From the NCBI RefSeq assembly GCF_008806775.1, contig NZ_WAEM01000003.1, forward strand, positions 310,001-374,000: a stretch of 64,000 nt of DNA, given 5' to 3'. The notes beneath the pieces were generated by a model. That model was not told the origin of the DNA and did no database searches. It saw only the letters and a list, made by a program, of their open reading frames with translations. This DNA comes from Flavobacterium luteum (GTDB lineage: Bacteria > Bacteroidota > Bacteroidia > Flavobacteriales > Flavobacteriaceae). Position numbers and translations under genes: made by a program. Each line of letters starts with the position of its first letter. Within the stretch, counting starts at the first letter, position 1. Below are positions 34,346 to 43,417 of the stretch, piece after piece.

Positions 34346-35599
34346 TTAATTTATAATGTTTGTAGATGATGCAACCCCTTTTCCAATTACTCTATCATAG
34401 CGTTGATTGTTTTCTCGATAGTAAACAATGGCAAAATAATTACTTTCTGTTTGATAGTAATTACCATCTATTGCATTCTCAGCATCTACTTTACCAGTTT
34501 TATCAGCTATTACATATTTATAATTGGTAAAACCCTGTTTAATCATAATTGCTTTTTCGTAGATTCCCTTTGTAGTATTATAGTCCATCTTGTATTCTGG
34601 TGAAAGAGCAAAATTGTTGAACATTCCGCTGACATAAATACCATCTTTGCCATAATAAGAAGGTGCAGATAGACTAAAGAATATCCAAGCATAATCAGCT
34701 TCTACCTCATTATTTTCTGCATTTATGTTTTTCACAATAAAATTACCATTAGCATCAGGAAAAAAAGTATATGGGTTTTTCCCTCTTGCATTATTTGTAT
34801 AAAGATAAGCATTGTAGGTTCCGCCTCCAGATTCAATTCGACCTATACTGTTATTAGCGCTTCTAATATCTTTATTTTCAAAAAAAAGATACTCATTTTC
34901 AGCCCAAAATTGGGTTTCAGCATCGTATTTGTAAATCAAATCATTTCCTATAGTATACATTGGTTTGACATCTGTAATTCCAGTGCTTATTTGTCCGTTT
35001 TGAAGCAATAAAACTTTTACATTCTTTAAGGGACTTTGGAATATAATATTTGTTGATTTTACAGCAAAATCGAGGTTGTGTTTTGAATTTACATCTTTTA
35101 CATTTCTAGCCACTTTTATTTGCATGGGTACAGAAACTAAGTCTTCATACAAGATAAATTTTCTAGAAAACACTACTTCTCTATCTTCATTTAAAATTTT
35201 TATCATATAATTCCCACTCACTAATAAACTTGTGTTTTTATTTGGGAATTGTATTTTATAATGGGAGTAGAGCTGGAGTGTGTTGAATGAGTTTGCATAA
35301 TCTTGAATTCGAATGTCATCAAAACCTCTTAAATATTCATTTATAGAAAGTTGAGAAGGTTTCCAATCATAATCGCAATGCACAAATTTGTAGTAATAAT
35401 TGGCTTCATTACCATACAAATCATCAAATTGCAATTGAAAGGAATCACCTAATTTAAAAATAGGAATGGTGTTTTGTGCGTTTTGAACAAATGATATTGT
35501 TTTTATATTATAAGGAGCAACAACTTCTTTTTCAATTTGTCCAAAAGTTACATGGAAAGAAAATACTACAATTATAAATATTTTTAAATAATTCATCAT
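34346..35599 (-). CDS. DUF5103 protein, type IX secretion plug family
   Basis: 417 residues, signal peptide MMNYLKIFIIVVFSFHVTFG. The N-terminal segment (IPIFKLGDSFQLQFDDLYGNEANYYYKFVHCDYDW) and the C-terminal beta domain (GKDGIYVSGMFNNF, TKGIYEKAIMIKQGFTNYKYV) are those of DUF5103. In Flavobacterium johnsoniae a member of this family was found as the periplasmic plug of the SprA translocon of T9SS. It would act with the T9SS cargo genes seen in this window, though no sprA or gld genes are here. Confidence 0.87.
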   Translation of the reverse strand: MMNYLKIFIIVVFSFHVTFGQIEKEVVAPYNIKTISFVQNAQNTIPIFKLGDSFQLQFDDLYGNEANYYYKFVHCDYDWKPSQLSINEYLRGFDDIRIQDYANSFNTLQLYSHYKIQFPNKNTSLLVSGNYMIKILNEDREVVFSRKFILYEDLVSVPMQIKVARNVKDVNSKHNLDFAVKSTNIIFQSPLKNVKVLLLQNGQISTGITDVKPMYTIGNDLIYKYDAETQFWAENEYLFFENKDIRSANNSIGRIESGGGTYNAYLYTNNARGKNPYTFFPDANGNFIVKNINAENNEVEADYAWIFFSLSAPSYYGKDGIYVSGMFNNFALSPEYKMDYNTTKGIYEKAIMIKQGFTNYKYVIADKTGKVDAENAIDGNYYQTESNYFAIVYYRENNQRYDRVIGKGVASSTNIIN

Positions 35600-35686
35600 G
35601 CATAAATGATATTTTGAAATGTAAATATAGCAATAAATGTGCCTAAAAAAAAGATTGCATTTTTTAAAATAGTATTAGATTTAAAA

Positions 35687-36460
35687 TTATTTTTTATAAC
35701 AAACTGGTATAATTTCTCCTTTTGCTAAACAATATTTATCAACCAATTCAGGGTTTATTTTTTTTGTATAATCTTCTTCTACAACTCTAAATCCTATTGT
35801 TCTTAATTTGTCAAAATAATCTAAACCATAAATTCGAACATGATCATATTGGCCAAAAATTTCAGAACGTTCTTTCTGATCTGTAATTGTATCATCTGAA
35901 AAAGTGGTAGCTCTTGATAGTTCTTGCGGGATTTGAAAAACACCCATTCCACCAGGTTTTAAAACTCTGAACAATTCTTTCATTGCTTTAGTATCATCTG
36001 GAATGTGTTCTAAAACATGGTTGCAAAGAATAATATCGTATGAATTGTCTTCAAAAGGCAAATTACAAATGTCAGCCTTTACGTCAGCTAAAGGCGATAA
36101 TAAATCGGTTGTGGTGTAGTCTAAGTTTTTCTGATTTCTGAAAAGTTTATAGAAAGCTTGCTCAGGAGCAAAATGCAACACTTTCTTTTTAGTTTTTGAA
36201 GTAAAAAAATCGGTTTCATTCATTAAATACAGCCAAAGCAAACGATGTCTTTCAAGTGATAAGGTGCTTGGAGAAAGCACATTGTTTCTCTGAGTACCAT
36301 AGCCATAAGGTAAAAACTGGCTGAAACTTTTCCCGTCTATAGGGTCGGTATATTTGTTTCCTTTAAGTATAAATGCAAGAATTGGGTGCGCAACATAACT
36401 CAATCGAATTAATAGTGGTCGAGGAATGGTGTTAAGAATAAATTTGAAGATGTTTTTCAC
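35687..36460 (-). CDS. Class I SAM-dependent methyltransferase
   Basis: 257 residues. The N-terminal 75 residues are not a known domain. A Methyltransf_11 type core follows: KVLHFAPEQAF near 90 for SAM (a divergent motif I, lacking the usual GxGxG), ADICNLPFEDNSYDIILCNHVLEHIPDD near 130-155, and RVLKPGGMGVFQIP. Substrate unknown. The gene starts 16 bases after map, so they are co-transcribed. Confidence 0.85.
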   Translation of the reverse strand: MKNIFKFILNTIPRPLLIRLSYVAHPILAFILKGNKYTDPIDGKSFSQFLPYGYGTQRNNVLSPSTLSLERHRLLWLYLMNETDFFTSKTKKKVLHFAPEQAFYKLFRNQKNLDYTTTDLLSPLADVKADICNLPFEDNSYDIILCNHVLEHIPDDTKAMKELFRVLKPGGMGVFQIPQELSRATTFSDDTITDQKERSEIFGQYDHVRIYGLDYFDKLRTIGFRVVEEDYTKKINPELVDKYCLAKGEIIPVCYKK

Positions 36461-36476
36461 TGTATTGAAATAGGGA

Positions 36477-37295
36477 TTAAATGACTAATGGCACTTTTCT
36501 AAACTCGTCTTCTTCAGGGCTTTCAATTCCTAGCGCTTTATAGATGTAAGCAAAAGTCGATAAAATTTCTGGCTTTCCATCAATTAGTGCAACGTCATGC
36601 TCAAAATGGGCACTTGGTTTTCCGTCAGCTGTAAGTATAGTCCAGCCGTCTTTTAGTTGTTTAATATTTCGAGTCCCCATGTTTATCATTGGTTCTATTG
36701 CCACAACCATTCCCTCAACAAAAAGTTTTCCTCGTCCTCTTTTTCCATAATTTGGCATTTCAGGATCTTCATGCATTTTTTGACCCAATCCATGACCTAC
36801 TAATTCTCTAACTACGCCATAACCATGACTTTCAGTATATTTTTGAATCGCATTGCCAACATCTTCTACACGATTTCCTGCTTTAAACTCCCGTATTCCA
36901 ACATACAAACTTTCTTTAGTAATTTGCAAAAGTCTTTTGGTTTCTTCTGCAACTTCTCCTATTTCAAATGAATAGGCATGATCGCCATGAAAACCATTTT
37001 TAAAAGCACCACAATCTACAGATATTACATCTCCACTTTCTAAGGGTTTGTCATTAGGAATTCCATGTACCACTTGAGCATTTGGGCTCATGCAAAGAGT
37101 ATTCGGGAAACCATACAAACCCAAAAAGCTTGGTACTGCTCCATGATCACGAATAAATTCTTCGGCTAGTTTGTCAAGATATAAAGTGGTAACGCCAGGT
37201 TTAATTTCGCTGGCAATCATTCCTAATGTTTTAGAAACAATTAAAGCGCTTTCACGCATTAATTCTATTTGCTCCCGTGTTTTTTGAATAATCAT
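36477..37295 (-). CDS. map: Methionine aminopeptidase, type I
   Basis: 272 residues. Removes the initiator Met from new proteins. All five metal ligands are found: D94 in SVDCGA, D105 in FHGDHAY, H168 in GHGLGQ, E201 in AIEPM and E232 in FEHDV. Each is three positions below its E. coli counterpart. No N-terminal zinc finger. It lies between the TolC gene (42-base gap) and the methyltransferase gene. Confidence 0.96.
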   Translation of the reverse strand: MIIQKTREQIELMRESALIVSKTLGMIASEIKPGVTTLYLDKLAEEFIRDHGAVPSFLGLYGFPNTLCMSPNAQVVHGIPNDKPLESGDVISVDCGAFKNGFHGDHAYSFEIGEVAEETKRLLQITKESLYVGIREFKAGNRVEDVGNAIQKYTESHGYGVVRELVGHGLGQKMHEDPEMPNYGKRGRGKLFVEGMVVAIEPMINMGTRNIKQLKDGWTILTADGKPSAHFEHDVALIDGKPEILSTFAYIYKALGIESPEEDEFRKVPLVI

Positions 37296-37337
37296 AGTTC
37301 AATTTTACAATCTGTAAAAGTAACAATTTTATATTAT

Positions 37338-38732
37338 TTAATCTGGATTTGCCATGATTTTAAACAACTCTGAATTGGAAACATAAAATCGATTTTCTAT
37401 AGCAATTTCAGATAATTTTGAAGAAACTAAATTATTCTCTCTAGTGTTAATCAAAAAAAGAGAGCTTTCCCCAAAATTAAAAAGGCGTTCTTCAGAGTTT
37501 AACATAACTGAATTATCATTAACCAATTGTTTTACAAAATTTCTTTGTTTTACAAGAGATTGTATTTCGAATTTTTGAGCATTTATTTTATTGTTGAGTT
37601 GTACTCTTTCTAAATCTAAAGTGAATTGGGTTTCTTGTACTTTAAATTTAGCTATTTTTAAGCTTCCTCGTTCTTTTCTTAAAAACAAAGGAAAATAAAA
37701 ATTCATACCAATTTTATAATTTTCAAATTGATAATTATCAAAATAACTGGGTTCTGATAAATAGGAATATCCGACATCAATTTTAGGCAAAAGCATATTG
37801 GCTTTAAGTTTTCTGTCTACATTCAAAATATCAATTTTACTTTGCAATGCGTTAATTTTTGGATGATTTTCTATAGAAAAATCATTAGTTGACAAATCAT
37901 AAGTTCGCAATGTTTCTTGTATGGTTTTATCTAATTGTTCTTCTGGAATAATCCCCTCAGAAAGTTCTAGTGGAATATTGTTTTCGAGCCAAAGAAAATT
38001 AGATAATTCTAACTTAGCTTTGGTTAATTTTAAATTAGAATCCTCTAAACTTAATAGTCGGGTTTTTACAATAATTCCAGCTTCAACACTATCAATCGCG
38101 GGTTTATCGCCTTCTCTAATTAACGATTGAATTCCTGTGAAACGTATTTGAGCATTTTTTGTAAAGGTTTCGTATAATTTGAGTTCATTGTACGTTCGTT
38201 TCCAATTAAAATAAGCAATTGAAGCATCATACAAAACAGTAATGGCTTGAAGCTTTCTTTCGGCATTGCTTAAACGAATTTGCATTTTGGCTTTTCGTAT
38301 ATCGGCCATTCTTTGATTAATCCATAAGCCTTGTCCTAACGGAATGGCAATTCCTAATGATGTTAATCCTTGATTGGGAACAGTGTTTTCAGGATTCAAG
38401 TAAATACCTTCATTATTGTCGAATCCTGCTTTAATTTCTACTCCGTACCAAGTTGGAATCTTAAAACTACTGTTTAATATAGAAAAATATTCGCTGTTTT
38501 TAAATTGCTTTTCACTAAAATCGACTTCAATTTTTGGGTCAAAACCACCTCGAGCCATCATTAAGTTTGCCTGAGCTTTATTTACTTCTAAATTGGCATT
38601 TTTTACCAAAGGATGGTATTTTTTTACAAATCCTAAATATTCATTATAGCTCAATTGTTTTAGTTTTTGATCAATATCTTGACTAAAAACCGAAACGCTA
38701 AATATTAGAAATAGTACAACAAACTGCCTCAT
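37338..38732 (-). CDS. TolC family outer-membrane factor
   Basis: 464 residues with a signal peptide (MRQFVVLFLIFSVSVFS). Two outer-membrane efflux repeats with long helices: NEYLGFVKKYHPLVKNANLEVNKAQANLMMARGGFDP near the start, and KINALQSKIDILNVDRKLKANMLLPKIDVGYSY near 285. It would form the outer channel for the adjacent HlyD/ABC pair; its start codon overlaps the HlyD stop by one base, a sign of coupled translation. Last gene of the export operon. Confidence 0.9.
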   Translation of the reverse strand: MRQFVVLFLIFSVSVFSQDIDQKLKQLSYNEYLGFVKKYHPLVKNANLEVNKAQANLMMARGGFDPKIEVDFSEKQFKNSEYFSILNSSFKIPTWYGVEIKAGFDNNEGIYLNPENTVPNQGLTSLGIAIPLGQGLWINQRMADIRKAKMQIRLSNAERKLQAITVLYDASIAYFNWKRTYNELKLYETFTKNAQIRFTGIQSLIREGDKPAIDSVEAGIIVKTRLLSLEDSNLKLTKAKLELSNFLWLENNIPLELSEGIIPEEQLDKTIQETLRTYDLSTNDFSIENHPKINALQSKIDILNVDRKLKANMLLPKIDVGYSYLSEPSYFDNYQFENYKIGMNFYFPLFLRKERGSLKIAKFKVQETQFTLDLERVQLNNKINAQKFEIQSLVKQRNFVKQLVNDNSVMLNSEERLFNFGESSLFLINTRENNLVSSKLSEIAIENRFYVSNSELFKIMANPD

Positions 38733-40081
38733 TACTTTTTCTCTTTAGAAATTTTTGTAGTAGGATTGTAATAGTTAGGAGGAAAACCATTTAAAGTTCT
38801 CCATAACTCAAACCAAATTGGAACATCGTTTAGCAAGGCTATAGTTTGCGCACCAGCACCTATACTTAATTGTTTTGGCCATTTATCTTCATCTTCATCA
38901 GGAGCAATTAAAACTCTAAACTTACCGTTATCACTGATAAAGTTTTCTACGGCCACTATTTTTCCTCCAAAAGTTCCATAGGAAATATCTGGCCAACCTG
39001 AGAATACTATTGTAGGCCAGCCATCAAACCAAACACGAACTTTCTCTCCTCTTTTAACTAATGGCAAATCAATTGGCGTAATAAAAGTCTCTACAGCAAT
39101 ATCATAATTAGATGGCATAATACTTACTATTGAGGTTCCTTCTTTAATATTCTCGCCAATTCCAGATTGTAAGGCACGGTTTACATATCCATTTTGAGGA
39201 GCTTTTATATAATACATACCGTTTCGTATACTATAATTGACATATTGATTTTCTAGTTTGTTTACTTGAGCCTTAGTATCGAATTGATTACTAAGTGCTG
39301 TAAACTGGTCACTTCGTGCTTTTGCAACTTTCTCATTATACTCAGCAGTAATTCTGTTAATTTCTACTTTAGAATTTATTAGTTCGTTTTTGCTGGTTAA
39401 AAGTTTGTTTTCTTGTGTGATGATTTTGGCATCAACATCTTGTAATTTCAATCTTTTTTCTTCTACGTCCGTTAAGGGTTTTAGTCCTTCTTTATTTAAC
39501 TGTACTGCTCGGTTAAACTGCGTATTTGCAATTTTCACTTGAGTTTTAACAGCAACTAAATCGATACTGTCACTAGTCACTTTAAGAATAGATTGCCGAA
39601 TTTTATTACGAGCTTGTTCTAATTTTAATTTTTTTTCATTTTCGATAAATTGTATTTGGGATGACAAAGTGGTGACTTTTCCCAAGTAGGACTCAACCGA
39701 CATTTTTTTCGCATCCATTTGGTCTTTTGTATTTTGTACCAAATTAGGGTCTAAATAATCTTCTTTTATCTCAGATATAAATAAAATGGTATCGCCTTTT
39801 TTAACGAAATCACCTTCTTGTACATACCATTTTTCTATTCTTCCAGATATTAATGACTGAATAGTCTGTGGTCGTTGATTGGGCTTTAATGTTGTTACTG
39901 CTCCAGAGCCTGAAATATTTTGTGTCCAAGGAACAAATAAAAAAAGCACAGCAAAAATAGAAAAGGTAACAATTATTCGATTTAAAATTTTGTAATGAGG
40001 TCTGTTTGCTAAATTTTTAATTGTAGAATAACGACCTAATAATTTCTGATCTGTTTTGTTTATTTGTGATAAATTAAGCAT
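38732..40081 (-). CDS. HlyD-type membrane fusion protein
   Basis: 449 residues. Cytosolic head, one membrane span (about 33-52), then the split lipoyl half SGRIEKWYVQEGDFVKKGDTILFI near 80. A long alpha-helical hairpin follows (about 115-285), then the second lipoyl half YYIKAPQNGYVNRAL and a beta barrel (VWFDGWPTIVFSGW). It bridges the inner-membrane ABC protein and TolC. Three bases separate it from the ABC gene. Confidence 0.92.
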   Translation of the reverse strand: MLNLSQINKTDQKLLGRYSTIKNLANRPHYKILNRIIVTFSIFAVLFLFVPWTQNISGSGAVTTLKPNQRPQTIQSLISGRIEKWYVQEGDFVKKGDTILFISEIKEDYLDPNLVQNTKDQMDAKKMSVESYLGKVTTLSSQIQFIENEKKLKLEQARNKIRQSILKVTSDSIDLVAVKTQVKIANTQFNRAVQLNKEGLKPLTDVEEKRLKLQDVDAKIITQENKLLTSKNELINSKVEINRITAEYNEKVAKARSDQFTALSNQFDTKAQVNKLENQYVNYSIRNGMYYIKAPQNGYVNRALQSGIGENIKEGTSIVSIMPSNYDIAVETFITPIDLPLVKRGEKVRVWFDGWPTIVFSGWPDISYGTFGGKIVAVENFISDNGKFRVLIAPDEDEDKWPKQLSIGAGAQTIALLNDVPIWFELWRTLNGFPPNYYNPTTKISKEKK

Positions 40082-40083
40082 AA

Positions 40084-41745
40084 CTAATTAATTTTTTGGT
40101 CCTTTATAATTTCTCCATCATTCATAACAATCTCTCTTGTGCAATTTTTTTGCCATTGCTTGTTTTTAGAAGATACTATTACAGTCCATTTATTTTTGCT
40201 CGACAAAATATAATCAATAATTTCGTTTGCCGCTTTTTCATCCATTTTATCTGTTGGGTCCTCTAAAAACAATATTCTTGGCTTGTTAATAATACTTCTC
40301 GCTAATAACAGCTTTTGAGCATTAGAAGAGGATAATTGTTTCCCTTCTGGAAACATAAGAGTATCTAAACCATTAGTTAACGTTTTGATGTAAGAGGTTA
40401 GTTGTACAGCATCTAAAGCCCACTTTAAATCTTCTTGGGTTATTCCGGGATCATTAAAGGTTATGTTCTCTAAAATGGTTCCTTCAAAAGGAGTTTCGCC
40501 TTGAATTATAGCGCCAATATGTGAACGATATTGTTTTAAATCGATTTTATTAAAGGTGTCATCATTAATTGTAAACGAACCAGATGTGGGCTGAATGAGT
40601 CCAGAAAGGAGTCTAATTAGAGTGGTCTTACCCGATCCGTTTTCTCCATTTATAATAATTTTTTCTCCTTGATTAACAGATAAAGTAATGTTGTTTAATA
40701 CATTGTCTGTAGCATTTGGGAATTTAAATTTTATGTTTTCTGTTTCTAATGAAATATTAACAAAACAATCTGTAATTTTTTTGTTGGATTCTTTTTCTAC
40801 ATTCATATCGGTTACTTGACCAATTTTTTCGATAGAAGTTAAAACATCGTAGAAAGTTTCTAATCCTAAAATGATTTTTTCAACAGAATTAATTACTAAC
40901 AAAATAATGATTTCCGCAGCAACAAATTGGCCAATATTCATTTGTTGGCTAATTACTAAAAACCCACCAATTAATAATAAACTTGCTGTTATTATCGATT
41001 TAAATATGATAAGTTGTGTGAACTGTTTCTTAATTACATTGAAATGTTTTTCACGATAAGAAAGATAATCACTAACTAAATTATCATTTTTTTGAAGCGC
41101 AAAATCAAAATTAAGTTGCTTTCTAAAACTAAAGTTGTTTCGAGCAATTTCTTGTAACCAGCTTGCCGCTTTATATTTGTATTTTGATTCGTTTAAACTA
41201 GTTTCAAGACCTAGACGATAGGAGAATTTAAATATAGAATATAATAGAATAATCAAAAATAATCCAAAAACAATAAAAAAAGGATGATACAATGACAGTA
41301 AGATGATCCCGAAGAGGATTTGCAATAGTGCAGCAGAAAAATCAATTAATAGTTTTGATGTTCCCTTTTGTATTGAAATGGTATCAAAAAAGCGGTTCGC
41401 TAATTCAGGTGGATAAACATCGTAAAAGTCTTCAAATTTAATTTTTGGTAATCGGTATGCAAAATCAAATGATGAGCGTACAAATATTTTTTGTTGTAAA
41501 TTCTCAGTAATTCTCAGTTGCATTAAGGATAAAATGCCTACAAAGATAACCCCTAAAACTACTAAAAACACTAATACAATCCAAGAAGTGCTAATGCGTC
41601 CCGATTGAATAAAGTTTATAATTGACTGAATACCAAGCGGGAGAGATAAGCTTACTAATCCTGAAAAAATAGCATAAAAAAAGATTTGAGATACATCTTT
41701 TTTATCTAAACTTAACAAGTTATAAAATCGTTTTAATGGTGTCAT
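40084..41745 (-). CDS. ABC exporter (membrane and ATPase domains fused) with altered ATPase motifs
   Basis: 553 residues: transmembrane domain (about 15-290, six spans) and nucleotide-binding domain (335-550). No N-terminal C39 peptidase domain, so no leader cleavage. Walker A is intact (GENGSGKTT, K373) and the Q-loop Gln415 is present. The signature is LSSSN (471-475) instead of LSGGQ. Walker B ends LFLEDP, so the usual Asp-Glu pair is Glu495-Asp496. The H-loop His is replaced in IVSSKN (525-526). The D-loop is DKMD. ATP hydrolysis should be slow or changed. Whether this is a subfamily trait or specific to this strain cannot be told without an alignment. It works with HlyD and TolC as a type I-like export system of unknown cargo. 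Confidence 0.88.
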   Translation of the reverse strand: MTPLKRFYNLLSLDKKDVSQIFFYAIFSGLVSLSLPLGIQSIINFIQSGRISTSWIVLVFLVVLGVIFVGILSLMQLRITENLQQKIFVRSSFDFAYRLPKIKFEDFYDVYPPELANRFFDTISIQKGTSKLLIDFSAALLQILFGIILLSLYHPFFIVFGLFLIILLYSIFKFSYRLGLETSLNESKYKYKAASWLQEIARNNFSFRKQLNFDFALQKNDNLVSDYLSYREKHFNVIKKQFTQLIIFKSIITASLLLIGGFLVISQQMNIGQFVAAEIIILLVINSVEKIILGLETFYDVLTSIEKIGQVTDMNVEKESNKKITDCFVNISLETENIKFKFPNATDNVLNNITLSVNQGEKIIINGENGSGKTTLIRLLSGLIQPTSGSFTINDDTFNKIDLKQYRSHIGAIIQGETPFEGTILENITFNDPGITQEDLKWALDAVQLTSYIKTLTNGLDTLMFPEGKQLSSSNAQKLLLARSIINKPRILFLEDPTDKMDEKAANEIIDYILSSKNKWTVIVSSKNKQWQKNCTREIVMNDGEIIKDQKIN

Positions 41746-41750
41746 TCTAT

Positions 41751-42425
41751 TTATTTTTTTAACATTGTTTCAACTAAGTTAATGTAAAAATCCGTTGGAC
41801 TTACTAATTCATTGCAATCTGTAATTGATTTTAAATGGTTTTTCAAAAAATGTTGATGCAATGCTCCTTCTATAATATTTGATGCTAAACTTTTAGCAAA
41901 TATATAATTTGGATTGACTTCCTGAATCATCATCACCATTCTATTTATTACTCTTTTATAAATAAGGAAAAATCCTTCTTTATTTTCATTATCAACTTCT
42001 TTATTATAAAGAGTTTTAGTAAACTCAGTTATTATTATTTTGTTTAAAACAGATTCGTTTATGTGTTCTGTTTTAAAATCGTCATCTATGGTTTCTGTAA
42101 CAATTGTGATTGCTTTTTTTAGTTTTTCAAAAGAATCAAATATGTTATTTGTAGCAAAAACCAATCGATACTCCATCCAACTCCAATACCATGAAGAAAG
42201 ATAGACTAATAATTTATGTTTATTTTCGAAATAACGATAAATAGAACTTTCGTTGGAGCCTATCAAGTCCCCTAGTTTTTTAAAGGTAAATTCCTCAAAT
42301 CCAATTTCATCAATAAGTAATATGCTATGTTGAATGATTTTTTTTCCTAGAACAGAAGTTTCAGGGTCTTTAACATAAATTTTACTGTTAACTTGAATTT
42401 TAATATTTGCTAATAAATGATCCAT
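41751..42425 (-). CDS. TetR/AcrR family transcriptional regulator
   Basis: 224 residues. The N-terminal helix-turn-helix lies around 30-80 (LLIDEIGFEEFTFKKLGDLIGSNESSIYRYFENKHKLL). The C-terminal ligand-binding helices have no close match that I know. It is the second gene of the DUF2490-TetR-ABC-HlyD-TolC operon, five bases before the ABC gene, so it probably represses its own operon. A 17-bp palindrome inside the operon promoter (43271-43287) is the likely operator. Confidence 0.9.
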   Translation of the reverse strand: MDHLLANIKIQVNSKIYVKDPETSVLGKKIIQHSILLIDEIGFEEFTFKKLGDLIGSNESSIYRYFENKHKLLVYLSSWYWSWMEYRLVFATNNIFDSFEKLKKAITIVTETIDDDFKTEHINESVLNKIIITEFTKTLYNKEVDNENKEGFFLIYKRVINRMVMMIQEVNPNYIFAKSLASNIIEGALHQHFLKNHLKSITDCNELVSPTDFYINLVETMLKK

Positions 42426-42448
42426 GAAAATAGAATGATTTTATAAAA

Positions 42449-43216
42449 TTATTTTTTACCTAAATCAAAATTAAATGCAGTATTTACTATAATGCCGTTA
42501 TTGTTTTGAAATACATTTCTGCCCTTTTCTTCTCGTCCTAATTGTAAAATTTGATTTAAATATCCAGCTTCAATTCGCAAAGCTTTATTAAATCTATATC
42601 CAAAAATTAATCCCAAACGGTTTTGATCAAAAACATTTTCGTTTACATTTTTACCAAAACCAATGAATATCTCATCATAAATAGCAAAATAAGGGGTTTT
42701 GTCACTCATAGCTTTTCCCCTTAAAGGAACTTGTACCCTAAACATATATCGAAACCTATTCATATAAAGATAATCATCTTCAGTATTTAAACTGGTATTA
42801 GTATATCTTCCTACCCATCTTTGTTCTAACATGAATCGATGTGAAAGTTCTACAATAGAAATTTTGTCCGTTATTGCAGCCATCTGAAAACTTCTATGCT
42901 CAGTAAAATCCTTACCAAAAACATTTATAGGAATGTCTCCATAGGGAAAAGTTTCTATCCAAGCATAACCTAAGCGAAGTTGAATTTTTGGATTGAGTTG
43001 ATAATTTATACCTAATCGCAAAAGGCTTTGTTGCCAATTTGTAGTTAATTTATCTCGACGCCATTGGTATTCAGAATGTATTCCGAATTTTTGATTCAGT
43101 TTAAATGTCCCGTTAAATGTATACCAACCAATAGAATTATTATCAGTAATTCTTGTATTTTGAGCGCATACTCCTAAAAACGAGAAAAAGGCAAAAATAA
43201 TTATCAAAGTCTTCAT
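42449..43216 (-). CDS. DUF2490 outer-membrane beta-barrel protein
   Basis: 255 residues. Signal peptide MKTLIIIFAFFSFLGVCAQ, then alternating hydrophobic/polar beta strands (GWYTFNGTFKLNQKFGIHSEYQWRR, WQQSLLRLGINYQLNPKIQLRLGYAWIET), ending in an aromatic-rich strand with FNFDLGKK. The pattern is that of DUF2490, thought to be an outer-membrane barrel. First gene of the export operon; function unknown. Confidence 0.83.
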   Translation of the reverse strand: MKTLIIIFAFFSFLGVCAQNTRITDNNSIGWYTFNGTFKLNQKFGIHSEYQWRRDKLTTNWQQSLLRLGINYQLNPKIQLRLGYAWIETFPYGDIPINVFGKDFTEHRSFQMAAITDKISIVELSHRFMLEQRWVGRYTNTSLNTEDDYLYMNRFRYMFRVQVPLRGKAMSDKTPYFAIYDEIFIGFGKNVNENVFDQNRLGLIFGYRFNKALRIEAGYLNQILQLGREEKGRNVFQNNNGIIVNTAFNFDLGKK

Positions 43217-43264
43217 TTGTTTTCCAATAAATATTAATATACTTTATAATTGTAAATTTAGTCG

Positions 43265-43287
43265 CAAATATAACAGTAATACTATTA
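43265..43287 (-). promoter_or_regulatory. Promoter box and TetR operator candidate of the export operon
   Basis: On the minus strand TATATTTG (43272-43265) is the -7 box. Directly upstream, overlapping it by two bases, is TAACAGTAATACTATTA (43271-43287 on the plus strand), a palindrome with 7 of 8 paired positions. The site fills the spacer region, so a bound repressor would block polymerase. No clear TTG box is present at the right distance. Confidence 0.55.
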
Positions 43288-43372
43288 AAAATGAAATTTT
43301 AACTTTTATTTATAATTATTTTATTTTAGAGTGCTCGATAAATTATGGTTATAACATGAGTTTTGTCATATT

Positions 43373-43399
43373 TTGTAAGCTATTTATAGAGTACTTTTG
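43373..43399 (+). promoter_or_regulatory. Promoter of the CoA-transferase gene
   Basis: TTG (43373-43375), 16-bp spacer, TACTTTTG (43392-43399). The start codon is 19 bases further on. Confidence 0.55.
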
Positions 43400-43417
43400 A
43401 TTAAAATTAAATAGATC

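Noticed and set aside
40084..41745. Bacteriocin exporter with leader peptidase
   Set aside because: No N-terminal C39 peptidase domain and no small double-glycine-leader frame were seen nearby.
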